Part shown: positions 43,333 through 51,894 of the stretch, one piece after another | How the letters are laid out: every line of letters starts with the position of its first letter | How positions within the stretch are numbered: the first letter of the stretch is position 1 | Source of the DNA: an uncultured Lachnospiraceae bacterium | Lineage (GTDB): Bacteria; Bacillota; Clostridia; Lachnospirales; Lachnospiraceae | DNA: 64,000 bases | Direction: 5' to 3' | Assembly: GCA_910586015.1 (NCBI GenBank) | Contig: CAJUGJ010000001.1 | Coordinates: forward strand, 155,750-219,749 | Notes under the pieces: generated by a model | What the model was told of the DNA's origin: nothing | What the model saw: only the letters and a program-made list of their open reading frames with translations | Databases searched by the model: none | Translations under genes and position numbers: made by a program

Positions 43333-43722
43333 TTATAACCATTTGTATATCTTTTTAAAGATTAGTGATTTTATAAAAATCCAAAACGATATAAGGATTA
43401 TCATTAAAATAACATCATGTATAAGTAATGTCATAAAACTTAATCTATAACGAAACCACACAATATATTCTCCAATACTTAAAGAAATAAGTCCAAGTAA
43501 CATATTAAAAAGAGGAAAGTATTTTAACTTTACAAAAAAATAGGTGCAACTAGAAAGTAATAAGCTTCCTGATGGTATAATTAATAAGAAAGCAGTATAT
43601 CCATTATTTTCGTATCCATATTTAATTTCTTCCTGTATGCCTTCAAATAGATAATAAAATTCAAAAAAAACTGGAATAACAATAAAACATATCACTAAAA
43701 AGGATTTTACTACTTTTTTCAT
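43333..43722 (-). CDS. Four-helix membrane protein of unknown function
   Basis: A 129-residue protein with four predicted membrane helices (about 6-25, 42-64, 69-88 and 97-119) and short basic ends. No family was recognised. Its ATG lies 1 nt after the stop of the broken upstream gene, and it is 33 nt ahead of the anchored protein. So it is probably the membrane core of a small envelope unit. Confidence 0.65.
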   Translation of the reverse strand: MKKVVKSFLVICFIVIPVFFEFYYLFEGIQEEIKYGYENNGYTAFLLIIPSGSLLLSSCTYFFVKLKYFPLFNMLLGLISLSIGEYIVWFRYRLSFMTLLIHDVILMIILISFWIFIKSLIFKKIYKWL

Positions 43723-43723
43723 T

Positions 43724-44208
43724 TTATGAATCTAGTCCTCCAAACATAATATATAAAAGACAATTAAGATTAGATGTTTCTATTTTTGGTCTTAAAAGTA
43801 TATAATAATCTCCCTTATCTAAAACTTTAGTAATAGAAGGATATGTATTGCTAATATCACTTATTACTTTAAAATTATGATCTACATAATGTCAAAATAG
43901 TATTTCTTGGACCAATGTTTGAGGAAGTATAAATTGAATAAGTTGCCTTTTCATTTACTTGAAACTTAAATACCTCATAATTTTTTTCAGAATAAACCAA
44001 TACATTATTGGATACCTTTTTATTTGGTGATTTTTTTATATCTTCTGATTTAATGGTTTTAAAAGATTCTTTATACCGATAAGCATTAAAAAAAGTAGTA
44101 TTATTTATATCAGTAAATTTCAGTATCTGTTTCTGCTTTTAAAATAATAATGGGATTTATAATTATACTTATTATCATAACCATATAAATAAAAAATTTA
44201 ACTTTCAT
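43724..44208 (-). pseudogene. Broken gene for a small secreted protein
   Basis: The ATG at 44208 has a good GGAGG site and encodes a signal peptide (MKVKFFIYMVMIISIIINPI, then cleavage near LKAETD). The frame stops after 32 codons. Continuation is found in a second frame (DINNTTFFNAYRYKESFKTI to GPRNTILTLCRS) and, after another break, in a third (HYVDHNFKVISDISNTYPSI to MFGGLDS). Together these would make a protein of about 160 residues. Two frameshifts inactivate it, unless they are sequencing errors. Confidence 0.7.
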
Positions 44209-44382
44209 ATAACTAACCTCCAATATTTTAATTTTCTAAATCAAACTCCATTATTCTTTTTTTAAATTTGAAAAAGTGAATATTTTAATTTCTCTCCTTA
44301 CTATAAATATATTGCACAAAGAAATAAAATCGTAACATTTTTTTTCTTAAGTTTCTATTACGATTATAATAAGTACAAAAAA

Positions 44383-44423
44383 AGAGTTATTACAAATCAA
44401 AAATTCTAATTTGTAATAACTCT
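44383..44423 (-). terminator. Terminator of the cyclophilin-like lipoprotein operon
   Basis: AGAGTTATTACAAAT (44383-44397) pairs perfectly with ATTTGTAATAACTCT (44409-44423). On the minus strand a run of T follows (complement of 44377-44383). It ends the LysR-linked second operon. Confidence 0.85.
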
Positions 44424-44435
44424 AATAAGAAATGT

Positions 44436-44900
44436 TTATCGAAATGTAATTTCTATATTTCCATTTCCAACTGCATCTGCTAGACTATTAGGTTCATCAA
44501 TCTGTCCAAGTGGTGTATAACTATAGGATGTTGAAAAGTTTTCATAAAATAATACCAGACAGCTATCTCCATATAACATCAAATCTCCTATGTGAATATT
44601 AGATGGTCTGTCTGCATTTGTCGGAAGACTATTTGATAGATAATAATATTTCTCATTGCCATTTAATTCACTCATCTCTAATGTAAGAGGAAGTTGTTTA
44701 AGGAAAGCTTCTGTTGTAGGATTATCATACAATGTTGCTGAAAAGGTTTCACTTCCAATAACAATTTCAATACTTAACATATTGTCTTCTCCTTTTGTTA
44801 TTTCCTCTGTATCAGATATCATTTCGGTATTCTTATTGTTACAGGTAGCAAAAGAAAATAATATAGAAATAACATATATCATAATCAGCAATTTTTTCAT
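44436..44900 (-). CDS. Cyclophilin-like-fold lipoprotein
   Basis: A 154-residue protein with an N-terminal signal ending in a lipobox-like FATC (Cys20) and a domain of about 110 residues. Its IEIVIGSETFSATLYDNPTT start and IHIGDLMLYGDSCLVLFYEN core match the cyclophilin-like (Cyclophil_like2) family. These are found attached to the envelope and lack proof of isomerase activity. It is the last gene of the second LysR-linked operon, 36 nt after the LysE-type exporter. Confidence 0.78.
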   Translation of the reverse strand: MKKLLIMIYVISILFSFATCNNKNTEMISDTEEITKGEDNMLSIEIVIGSETFSATLYDNPTTEAFLKQLPLTLEMSELNGNEKYYYLSNSLPTNADRPSNIHIGDLMLYGDSCLVLFYENFSTSYSYTPLGQIDEPNSLADAVGNGNIEITFR

Positions 44901-44936
44901 TTTATTTCACTTCCCTCTATTCTAATCAATAGGTAT

Positions 44937-45545
44937 TTAAAATAATGTTTTTATAAAAACAGATGTACTAAATAGAAGTAAAATAACACCAAATAATTTA
45001 TTCATATAACAAAAGTTATAGTTTTTGGTTTTCTTTTTTATAAGGTATATAAATATGGATAGTACTCCCCACCAGAGATATGTTCCAATGAAAACTCCCA
45101 TAATGAGTTGTATGTTGGTAAATAATTTTGCTTGTTTCGTAATTTCAAAATAAGAGAAAGCAAACAAAAAGGTTAAGATTGCAGCTGGATTTGTTATACC
45201 AACTGCAAAAGACGATAAAAACATTTTTAAACTGCTAGTTACCTGTTTTGAAAGTACATTATTTTCTTTTGATATAAGAAGACGAAGTCCCATAGTAAAA
45301 ACTAATATTCCTCCAATAACATGAATTAATGTTTGATGTTTTAATAAAAAATCAGATAGTAATGTTAGACCGAAAGCACCAATACACGCATAGAAACAAT
45401 CAGCAACAGAAGAACCAAGTCCTGTGATAAGGCCTGCTTTAAAGCCATAACGAAACGTTCTTTGTACTGTCATTGCACCTACTGCTCCAACTGGTATTCC
45501 AAAAAGAAGTCCAATTAAGATTCCTTTTATTAAATAGTTTTCCAT
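44937..45545 (-). CDS. LysE/RhtB-family exporter
   Basis: A 202-residue protein with six membrane helices. The LysE hallmark G-I-P-V-G-A-V-G in helix 1 is followed by a GLGSSVADCFYACIGAFG loop and a TNPAAILTF motif in the middle (about 118-126). Family members export basic or neutral amino acids and related small molecules. It is 32 nt downstream of the DUF3737 gene in the same operon. The true substrate is unknown. Confidence 0.88.
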   Translation of the reverse strand: MENYLIKGILIGLLFGIPVGAVGAMTVQRTFRYGFKAGLITGLGSSVADCFYACIGAFGLTLLSDFLLKHQTLIHVIGGILVFTMGLRLLISKENNVLSKQVTSSLKMFLSSFAVGITNPAAILTFLFAFSYFEITKQAKLFTNIQLIMGVFIGTYLWWGVLSIFIYLIKKKTKNYNFCYMNKLFGVILLLFSTSVFIKTLF

Positions 45546-45577
45546 TCGGTTCCTGTCCTTTTATTATAAATTTTGTA

Positions 45578-46429
45578 TTATGCACAACAACATTGTTTTT
45601 TTATTATAATTTCTCCATGAGAATTTTCATCATCACGAATTATTTCTTCTACACAAGGAACATAAATATGACCAGAAAGAGGATTTTTAATACTTCTTAC
45701 AGAAGTGGTAATCGTCGCTTCTACTTCTGATTTTTCAAAGCAAAGATCCGTATCTATCATTTCGCAGTTAATAAGTTTTAATCCTTTACAATAACAAAGA
45801 GGCTGTGTTCCAATCATTTTGCAATTTTCAAAAGTTACATTTTCACAGTACCATGCAAGATACTCACCTTTTATTGTACTATTTCGTACTGTTACATTTT
45901 TTGCGTGCCAAAAAGCATCCTTTGTATCAAATATACAATTCTCAAATATAGAATCTTCAATATATTGGAAAGAATATTTCCCTTTCATTTGTACATTTTT
46001 AAAAGTCAAATGATTGGAACGCATCATAAAATATTCGCTTTCAGCAGTACAACTTTCCATCTCAATATCACATACTGACCAGCCAAATTCTAAAGATCGA
46101 ATATCACAGTCTTTTATTTTTACTCTGCTGCACTCTCTCAATGCCTTAATACCATGCAGTTTTGTATCTGTAATCTCAATATCATTGGAATACCACAATG
46201 CTGCTCTGCAAAGTTCTGTCATCTCCGATGCTGTAATCTTTAATTTATCATCATGCCAGAAAGGATATCGCAGATTAAAAAAACAGTTTTCAACAGAAAT
46301 ATCTTTTCCTTCTTTAAAAGCACTCTCCCCGTCTGCTGATCCGTCAAAATTACAGTCTTTTACAACAAGTTGCTTCTCTCCATATAATGCTCTTTCCTCG
46401 TCAAAAGTTTTGTTTGTAATTGTATTCAT
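45578..46429 (-). CDS. DUF3737 right-handed beta-helix protein
   Basis: A 283-residue protein made of repeated beta-helix turns of the form VTVRNSTIKG/VTFENCKMIG, as in pectate-lyase-like folds. It is recognised as DUF3737 by the opening KTFDEERALYGEKQLVVKDC. There is no signal peptide, and the tail ends in a Cys cluster (KQCCCA). The ATG at 46429 follows GGAGT. The family is frequent next to LysR regulators and cyclophilin-like proteins in Firmicutes; the function is unknown. Confidence 0.88.
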   Translation of the reverse strand: MNTITNKTFDEERALYGEKQLVVKDCNFDGSADGESAFKEGKDISVENCFFNLRYPFWHDDKLKITASEMTELCRAALWYSNDIEITDTKLHGIKALRECSRVKIKDCDIRSLEFGWSVCDIEMESCTAESEYFMMRSNHLTFKNVQMKGKYSFQYIEDSIFENCIFDTKDAFWHAKNVTVRNSTIKGEYLAWYCENVTFENCKMIGTQPLCYCKGLKLINCEMIDTDLCFEKSEVEATITTSVRSIKNPLSGHIYVPCVEEIIRDDENSHGEIIIKKQCCCA

Positions 46430-46443
46430 AGTAATAACTCCTT

Positions 46444-46689
46444 TCATTTTATATTATGACTTTTCTTTGTTTTTTGCATTTTATAGACTAAGTAATCAAG
46501 ACAATCAATCTGTTTTTGTTCTTTATGAAGTTCATCTAACAACGAACGTCTGTGAATGGCTAATAGTTTCAGCCCTTCTATTATTTTATCATTTCTGATA
46601 TCTTCTATAAAAGCCATAATCATATTCTGACTACATCCTGCATCTTTTAAATTCTGAACAATGGCATCTTCATTATTTTCACTGTTCAT
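46444..46689 (-). CDS. Small helical protein accompanying DUF3737
   Basis: An 81-residue helical protein: NLKDAGCSQNMIMAFIEDI, then LLAIHRRSLLDELHKEQK and a KQIDCLDYLVYKMQKT end. The last part resembles the C-terminal coiled-coil segment of MerR-type regulators, but no DNA-binding domain is present. It lies 14 nt before DUF3737. Homologues occur in many Lachnospiraceae with similar neighbours. The role is unknown, perhaps a partner or redox-sensing cofactor (two Cys). Confidence 0.6.
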   Translation of the reverse strand: MNSENNEDAIVQNLKDAGCSQNMIMAFIEDIRNDKIIEGLKLLAIHRRSLLDELHKEQKQIDCLDYLVYKMQKTKKSHNIK

Positions 46690-46704
46690 GATATAATTCC
46701 CTTT

Positions 46705-47310
46705 CTATTGATCTATACTATTAATTAATACAATTTTATTTCCCCATCCTTCTAATACTGGATTATTTTCAACTGCTGCCCTGAATTCTTCTGTATTATC
46801 AAAATATCCTACTTTAGTATATTCGCCAGTCACTTGTGCATCTCCAAAAAATAAAACAATACGATTTGGTTCTGAATAGTAAACTTCACCCGCTTTTTCT
46901 GAAGTAATATTTTCAGAATTAGAAGGGATATCATATCTGGAAGGGATATCATAATACTGCATTACTTCCCAGTTATCATAATCATCATAATGGTAAATCG
47001 GCAGTCTCCAATTTTCTGTTCCTACATGTCTTGCAATAGCTGTCGCCGTATCATTATCATAAAGGTGCAAAATAAATGCTTCACTGCCATCTCCAAAACA
47101 AACTTCTAATTTAGTTTCTATATTGTTTATATCATTATTATCGTCGATTTTATTATCTGTGTTATTATCAGATATATTGTCAAAACTCGTGTCGTTTTCT
47201 GTTAAAAATAACTTATTATTTTCCTTCTGTTGACAGCCAGTTAGTATAGGTATAGAAATAACGGTACAAATAAATAGAAATGAAATTTTTTTCAAAATAG
47301 TATTTTTCAT
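46705..47310 (-). CDS. Cyclophilin-like-fold lipoprotein
   Basis: A 201-residue lipoprotein (lipobox LTGC, Cys26) with an Asp/Asn-rich linker (about 40-65) and a C-terminal cyclophilin-like domain (LEVCFGDGSEAFILHLYDND to the end). It is related to the lipoprotein at 44436. An 18-bp tandem duplication (46922-46953) gives YDIPSR-YDIPSN inside the domain. It heads the second operon and has the shared 32-bp element 40 nt upstream of its start. Confidence 0.78.
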   Translation of the reverse strand: MKNTILKKISFLFICTVISIPILTGCQQKENNKLFLTENDTSFDNISDNNTDNKIDDNNDINNIETKLEVCFGDGSEAFILHLYDNDTATAIARHVGTENWRLPIYHYDDYDNWEVMQYYDIPSRYDIPSNSENITSEKAGEVYYSEPNRIVLFFGDAQVTGEYTKVGYFDNTEEFRAAVENNPVLEGWGNKIVLINSIDQ

Positions 47311-47349
47311 GTTTAACCTCCATTTATAGTATATTATCTTTTCTTAAAT

Positions 47350-47381
47350 ATAGCAAATACTTATATTAAATATATTACTAT
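47350..47381. promoter_or_regulatory. Second copy of the LysR-region 32-bp element
   Basis: Begins ATAGCAAATACTTATA and ends TTACTAT, and matches the element at 53043-53074 at 29 of 32 positions. The ends form the dyad ATAGcAA/TTACTAT. It lies in the 93-nt gap between the permease and the lipoprotein genes, so the second operon should have its own regulated promoter. Confidence 0.75.
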
Positions 47382-47403
47382 AGTAAATTAGTATATTAAA
47401 AAT

Positions 47404-49752
47404 TTATTTTGAAATGAGTGCTGTTAAATTACTTTTCTCTATTTTTTTAGATGCAAGATAGGCAAATCCAGTAAATAGAAAGGTTACAATTCCTACTGGC
47501 AGAAAAATATTTTCAATCGATGGTAAAGATACAAAGTTACTAATTCCCGCTAATTTCATTGCTGCTGATACGATTGGGTCAGTAAATACAGTTGCAAGTA
47601 AAATTCCAATAATAGAACCGAGTATAGCTATCAGACCAAAACGAAGTACAAAAGTAAAACGCAGATGTTTTATTTGAAATCCGATTACTTTATAAATTCC
47701 TAAGTCCATTTGTTCTGCTGTAAGAATTTTGCTTCCAGTCATAACAGTTACAATGAAGATAAAGATAACCACCATACTATACATAAATATCATTAATGCC
47801 TGCATTGCCAAAATAATACCAGATAATCCCGACCATGTATTTTCATGTACATAAATATCCCCACCATAAGTATCTTCTAAATCCTGTATAATCAAAGATT
47901 TTTTTGAGGTGTCAGCAAGGAAATAATGCAGACACCAAATATGTGGATTATCATTGCCAATTCTTAAATATCCCTCTCGATTCATTCCTATAGTATCTCC
48001 CATATCATTGGCACAAGAATAAATGCCAGATACAACATATTCTCCATCCCCTCTATCTCCTTGTATTATAATTGTATCACCAATAGAAATACCAAAGTTT
48101 GCAGCAACAAATTCTGTCAAAATAATCTCATGATCGGTTATACAAGTTCTACCTTTTAGAATATGAAAACGTTCTGAATCGGAAATTACATTTGCTGTAT
48201 AATCTACGCCATTTATTGTCACATTTGGCATAGCAAGTAAATAAGTATCTGTGATTTCTGTATAAGAACGAACCATCCTTTCTACATCTTTCACATTTAG
48301 TTTGCCAAAGATCTGTATACCAATATCATGATCTGCTGGATTAAAAGCATCCATCATACCCTTTCCATCTGTACCAAGCCATGTATTCATTCGCCCTATA
48401 AGTGATGCAAAAAATACTAAAATTACAGATATGACGAAAGCTCCTATATATTGATATTTTCCTGTAATAAGTTGGCGAAGTGCAAGCCGAAAATAAATGC
48501 CTTTTCCAAAAACACAAACATTTTTTTTAGGATTAAAAGATATTTTTTCTGCTTCTTTTTGAATTGCTTGTATTGGTTTGATTTTAGCAATTTTTCTTAT
48601 TCTTAATAGGATAAATCCAATAAGTACGAATAACATTACAGAAAAAGATAGAAACATTTCTAAAAATGGAAAATCAGTTGGAATTCGTATGCCCGTTGTT
48701 GTAATTGTTGTACTACTGACAAGATTGTTGAAAGGAATGGAAAGAAAAAAACTAAAAAACATTCCGATTATGATTACAATAAAATATTGAACGATCAGAA
48801 GCAGCCTTAATTTGAAAGAACTAAAACCTATTGTTTTTAAAATTCCCATATTGATGGTATCGGTTTTTATTGTACTGCTGATATTGTGACTGAGCACGAT
48901 TAAAACAACAAATAGTAAAACAAGTGTAAAGGCAACAAGGAATCCACTAAACGCATTTTGTAAAATAAGCATAAAGCCTGTGATGGCATCTTTACTATGA
49001 ACAAATTCGGTATAATTAGCTAATGATGTATTTTGATTTAGAATACTGTTTAATTTAGATACTGTTATATGATGATCCGAAGAGAAAATATGAAGCATAG
49101 CACCATCTCTTGCCAGTGCATCAATACCTGCATTTTGTAGAATAGAAAGAATTTTGATACGATCCGATTCACAAATAAGAAAGCCCTTCATTCCTATCAT
49201 AGAACTTCCCATAAAAGGATCTTCATAAAAGCCTTTCACAGTAAATATTATATTTTTCCCAGATCTTGCAATAGGAAATGTTATTTTATCTCCAATCTGT
49301 ACATCAAACATCGAAATCATAGCTGGAGATATATAAATTTCACCAGATTTTATTTCTACATTATCTTGTAGATAGTCTGTCAAATCTTCCTTAAAAAATC
49401 GATATCTATTTTTTTGTTGGGAATAGGTAATAAGCTGTCCTTCACTGTCAGATTTCTGTTCCTTTACAGTATAATTTGAAAAGATTAGATTTTGTATTTC
49501 AACTCGATCAATCTCTGGAAGTTTCTCTATATCCTTAACAAGAGCCGATCGTTCAGAAAGATTAGAAACCCATACTGTCAGATCTCCAAAACCTACTTGC
49601 TGTATTTGCTCTTTTATATATGTATTTGAATTTAACCATACAGATAATACGGTTTCTAAAGCGACTGTAACAAATAGTGTCAAAAGGAAAATTCCCACTA
49701 ATCCACCTTTATGTTTTTTCAAATTGGCTATTAATAGTGTTTTATATTCCAT
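47404..49752 (-). CDS. FtsX/MacB-type ABC transporter permease
   Basis: A 782-residue membrane protein with two FtsX-like modules. There is a helix at about 17-38, a first extracytoplasmic domain (about 45-255), helices around 265-390 and 430-450, a second extracytoplasmic domain (about 460-640), and a last set of helices around 650-770. This is the duplicated architecture of LolCE/ADOP-type permeases, which move lipoproteins, peptides or lipids out of the membrane. It is 13 nt downstream of its ATPase and presumably acts as a homodimer or pseudo-dimer. Confidence 0.9.
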   Translation of the reverse strand: MEYKTLLIANLKKHKGGLVGIFLLTLFVTVALETVLSVWLNSNTYIKEQIQQVGFGDLTVWVSNLSERSALVKDIEKLPEIDRVEIQNLIFSNYTVKEQKSDSEGQLITYSQQKNRYRFFKEDLTDYLQDNVEIKSGEIYISPAMISMFDVQIGDKITFPIARSGKNIIFTVKGFYEDPFMGSSMIGMKGFLICESDRIKILSILQNAGIDALARDGAMLHIFSSDHHITVSKLNSILNQNTSLANYTEFVHSKDAITGFMLILQNAFSGFLVAFTLVLLFVVLIVLSHNISSTIKTDTINMGILKTIGFSSFKLRLLLIVQYFIVIIIGMFFSFFLSIPFNNLVSSTTITTTGIRIPTDFPFLEMFLSFSVMLFVLIGFILLRIRKIAKIKPIQAIQKEAEKISFNPKKNVCVFGKGIYFRLALRQLITGKYQYIGAFVISVILVFFASLIGRMNTWLGTDGKGMMDAFNPADHDIGIQIFGKLNVKDVERMVRSYTEITDTYLLAMPNVTINGVDYTANVISDSERFHILKGRTCITDHEIILTEFVAANFGISIGDTIIIQGDRGDGEYVVSGIYSCANDMGDTIGMNREGYLRIGNDNPHIWCLHYFLADTSKKSLIIQDLEDTYGGDIYVHENTWSGLSGIILAMQALMIFMYSMVVIFIFIVTVMTGSKILTAEQMDLGIYKVIGFQIKHLRFTFVLRFGLIAILGSIIGILLATVFTDPIVSAAMKLAGISNFVSLPSIENIFLPVGIVTFLFTGFAYLASKKIEKSNLTALISK

Positions 49753-49765
49753 TATAGTTCCTCCC

Positions 49766-50527
49766 TTACCATTGTAAAGAAGAGAGCCAGTTATTTACTT
49801 TAGATTCTCTCACTCTTACTTCATCTTCTTTGTAAGAATCTAAAAACAATTCATCAAGGATCATTCCATCTTCTAAATATAAAATACGACTTCCATGAAT
49901 GGCTGCTTTGATATCATGTGTTACCATTAAAATGTTTTGACCATTTTCATTTAATTTAGTCAAAATATTTAATACTTCTTCACTATTGGATTTATTAAGA
50001 GCACCTGTAGGTTCATCAGCAAAAATCAATTTTGGATCATGAATGATTGCCCTTGCGATTGCTGCCCTTTGTGCTTCACCACCTGATACTTGTGATGGTA
50101 AACGGTCTTTTGCATCCTCTACGTTCATTTGTGTAAGTAGATTGAATGCCTTTTTTCTAATTTGTTTTACTTCTTTTGTTTTACTGATATAGCCTGCTAC
50201 AGCGACATTTTCAAATAAGGTTAGATTACTTACTAAATGTGTCTGCTGAAAAACGAAACCAAATTCCTTTGCACGAAGTCTTGCCATTTTACTTTCTGAA
50301 AGACCATTTATTTTCTGTCCTTTAAATGAAATATCGCCATCTGTAATATGATCCATTCCGCTAAGTGCATATAATAGAGTAGATTTTCCTGCACCAGATG
50401 CCCCCATTATTACAGTAAAATCGCCCTCATAAATATCTACAGTAACAGATTTTAATATGGGTATCTCTTTATTTCCCTGATAAAAAGATTTACAAATATT
50501 ATTTGCACATAATATGATATCTTTCAT
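49766..50527 (-). CDS. LolD/MacB-type ABC ATPase
   Basis: A 253-residue ATPase of the MacB/LolD class. Walker A is GASGAGKST, Q-loop FVFQQTHL, signature VSGGEAQRAAIARAI, and Walker B LIFADEPTGALN, with switch His in VTHDIKAA. The ATG overlaps the ligase stop by 4 nt, so synthesis is coupled to the ligase. Together with the large permease it forms an exporter or mechanotransmitter. Confidence 0.93.
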   Translation of the reverse strand: MKDIILCANNICKSFYQGNKEIPILKSVTVDIYEGDFTVIMGASGAGKSTLLYALSGMDHITDGDISFKGQKINGLSESKMARLRAKEFGFVFQQTHLVSNLTLFENVAVAGYISKTKEVKQIRKKAFNLLTQMNVEDAKDRLPSQVSGGEAQRAAIARAIIHDPKLIFADEPTGALNKSNSEEVLNILTKLNENGQNILMVTHDIKAAIHGSRILYLEDGMILDELFLDSYKEDEVRVRESKVNNWLSSLQW

Positions 50528-51894
50528 CCTGCTGCCTCTATCCTTTCCTTTGCCTTTAGAATCAATCGTTTTTTACCAGTGCTTGGATCAGGAAGGATCT
50601 TATCAACAAACTTGACATAAAACTGTACATAAGTAAGTTTTTTCTCATAAAGAATCTTTTTTATCTGTTTTACTATTTCGTTATATATTTTTGATTTTGA
50701 TGCAGTTTCTGATATCTCTACAATCATTTCAAAAGCATCTTTTTCTATTTGTAAAAATTGATAGTCCCTTAGTCCTTCTATACAAAATCCTTCCACTGCA
50801 AGTGGATGCAAAAATTCACGATTTTTATTATCATCTTCAAACCAAAGAAGATCTTCGTTCCTTCCTAATAATCCAACTGCTCTTGTAAATGGATAAGAAC
50901 TGCTTTTTTGTGATGTTTGTAATGTTAAACTATCCGTAATACGATATCGAATTAAAGGCTGTGCAAAGTTGTAAAGAGAAGTCAGATACATATTGCCATC
51001 TTGTACTTCGATCTTATTCATATCATCAAAAAGAAGCATACCTTCTATCGGATCTGTTTCAACTCCAAGACAAAGGGATTCACTTGCTCCATAAAAATTA
51101 ATCACTTCTGTCTGAAAGATTTTTTTTAAATAATATCGCAAAGTTAGTCCAAGCGGTTCACCACAAGAGATGATACGAAGAATATTTAATTGGAGTTCTC
51201 CTTTTTCGACAAGTTCACCAAGAATTTTAATAGCCGACGGATAGCCGATAATCATATTGGGTTTAAATTTTTGAATTTGTTGTATCCATTCTGTAAGAGG
51301 GGTTTTAATATCCAAATATAACTGTTTTGCATGAACTCCATCAATTCCGTCTCCTACTGCCATCGCTCCACCATAACGTCCATCCGTAGCAGCAATATAT
51401 ACAATACGTGGACCTTTCATCAGAAAATTTAAAATCTGTGGCATAGACATATTCCAAAGAGCTGCTCTGATGATACCAAGTAACATACTATTCCAAGCAT
51501 GTTCATCATATACAAAATATCCGGGCGTTCCTGTACTTCCAGAAGAATGTACGATATGATATTTCCCTTTGAATGGCTTACGATCTATTTCATTTTCTAT
51601 ATCAAATTGATATAGTTCACTTTGCTTTAAATCAGAAACTGTTACAAGGTCATCAAAATTTTGTAAAAGCATAGATTTATCTATTGTAGGAAAAGAAGAA
51701 AGAGGCACACTATTTATATTTTCTTCTGTAATCCCAACCTGACTAAAAGTTCTATGATAATATTTTGAATGAGTATACGCATATAAAAGCATCTTACGTA
51801 ATTTCGTTTCCTGTAATGTCTGTATTTCCAGAACAGTTTTTTTGGTATTATTTTTTAGCTGATATAAATTCCATAGTAATTTTAAATAATTCAT
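50524..51894 (-). CDS. CapK/PaaK-like adenylate-forming ligase
   Basis: A 456-residue member of the phenylacetate-CoA ligase/CapK/F390-synthetase branch of ANL enzymes. The AMP-binding loop is HSSGSTGTPGYF (about 115-125), followed by YPSAIK, NFYGASES and RYRITDS. These enzymes activate a carboxylate as the acyl-adenylate. Here it is directly between the lipoprotein amidohydrolase (1 nt) and the ABC ATPase (4-nt overlap), so its product is probably the cargo or a precursor. The substrate cannot be predicted. Confidence 0.85.
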   Translation of the reverse strand: MNYLKLLWNLYQLKNNTKKTVLEIQTLQETKLRKMLLYAYTHSKYYHRTFSQVGITEENINSVPLSSFPTIDKSMLLQNFDDLVTVSDLKQSELYQFDIENEIDRKPFKGKYHIVHSSGSTGTPGYFVYDEHAWNSMLLGIIRAALWNMSMPQILNFLMKGPRIVYIAATDGRYGGAMAVGDGIDGVHAKQLYLDIKTPLTEWIQQIQKFKPNMIIGYPSAIKILGELVEKGELQLNILRIISCGEPLGLTLRYYLKKIFQTEVINFYGASESLCLGVETDPIEGMLLFDDMNKIEVQDGNMYLTSLYNFAQPLIRYRITDSLTLQTSQKSSSYPFTRAVGLLGRNEDLLWFEDDNKNREFLHPLAVEGFCIEGLRDYQFLQIEKDAFEMIVEISETASKSKIYNEIVKQIKKILYEKKLTYVQFYVKFVDKILPDPSTGKKRLILKAKERIEAAG

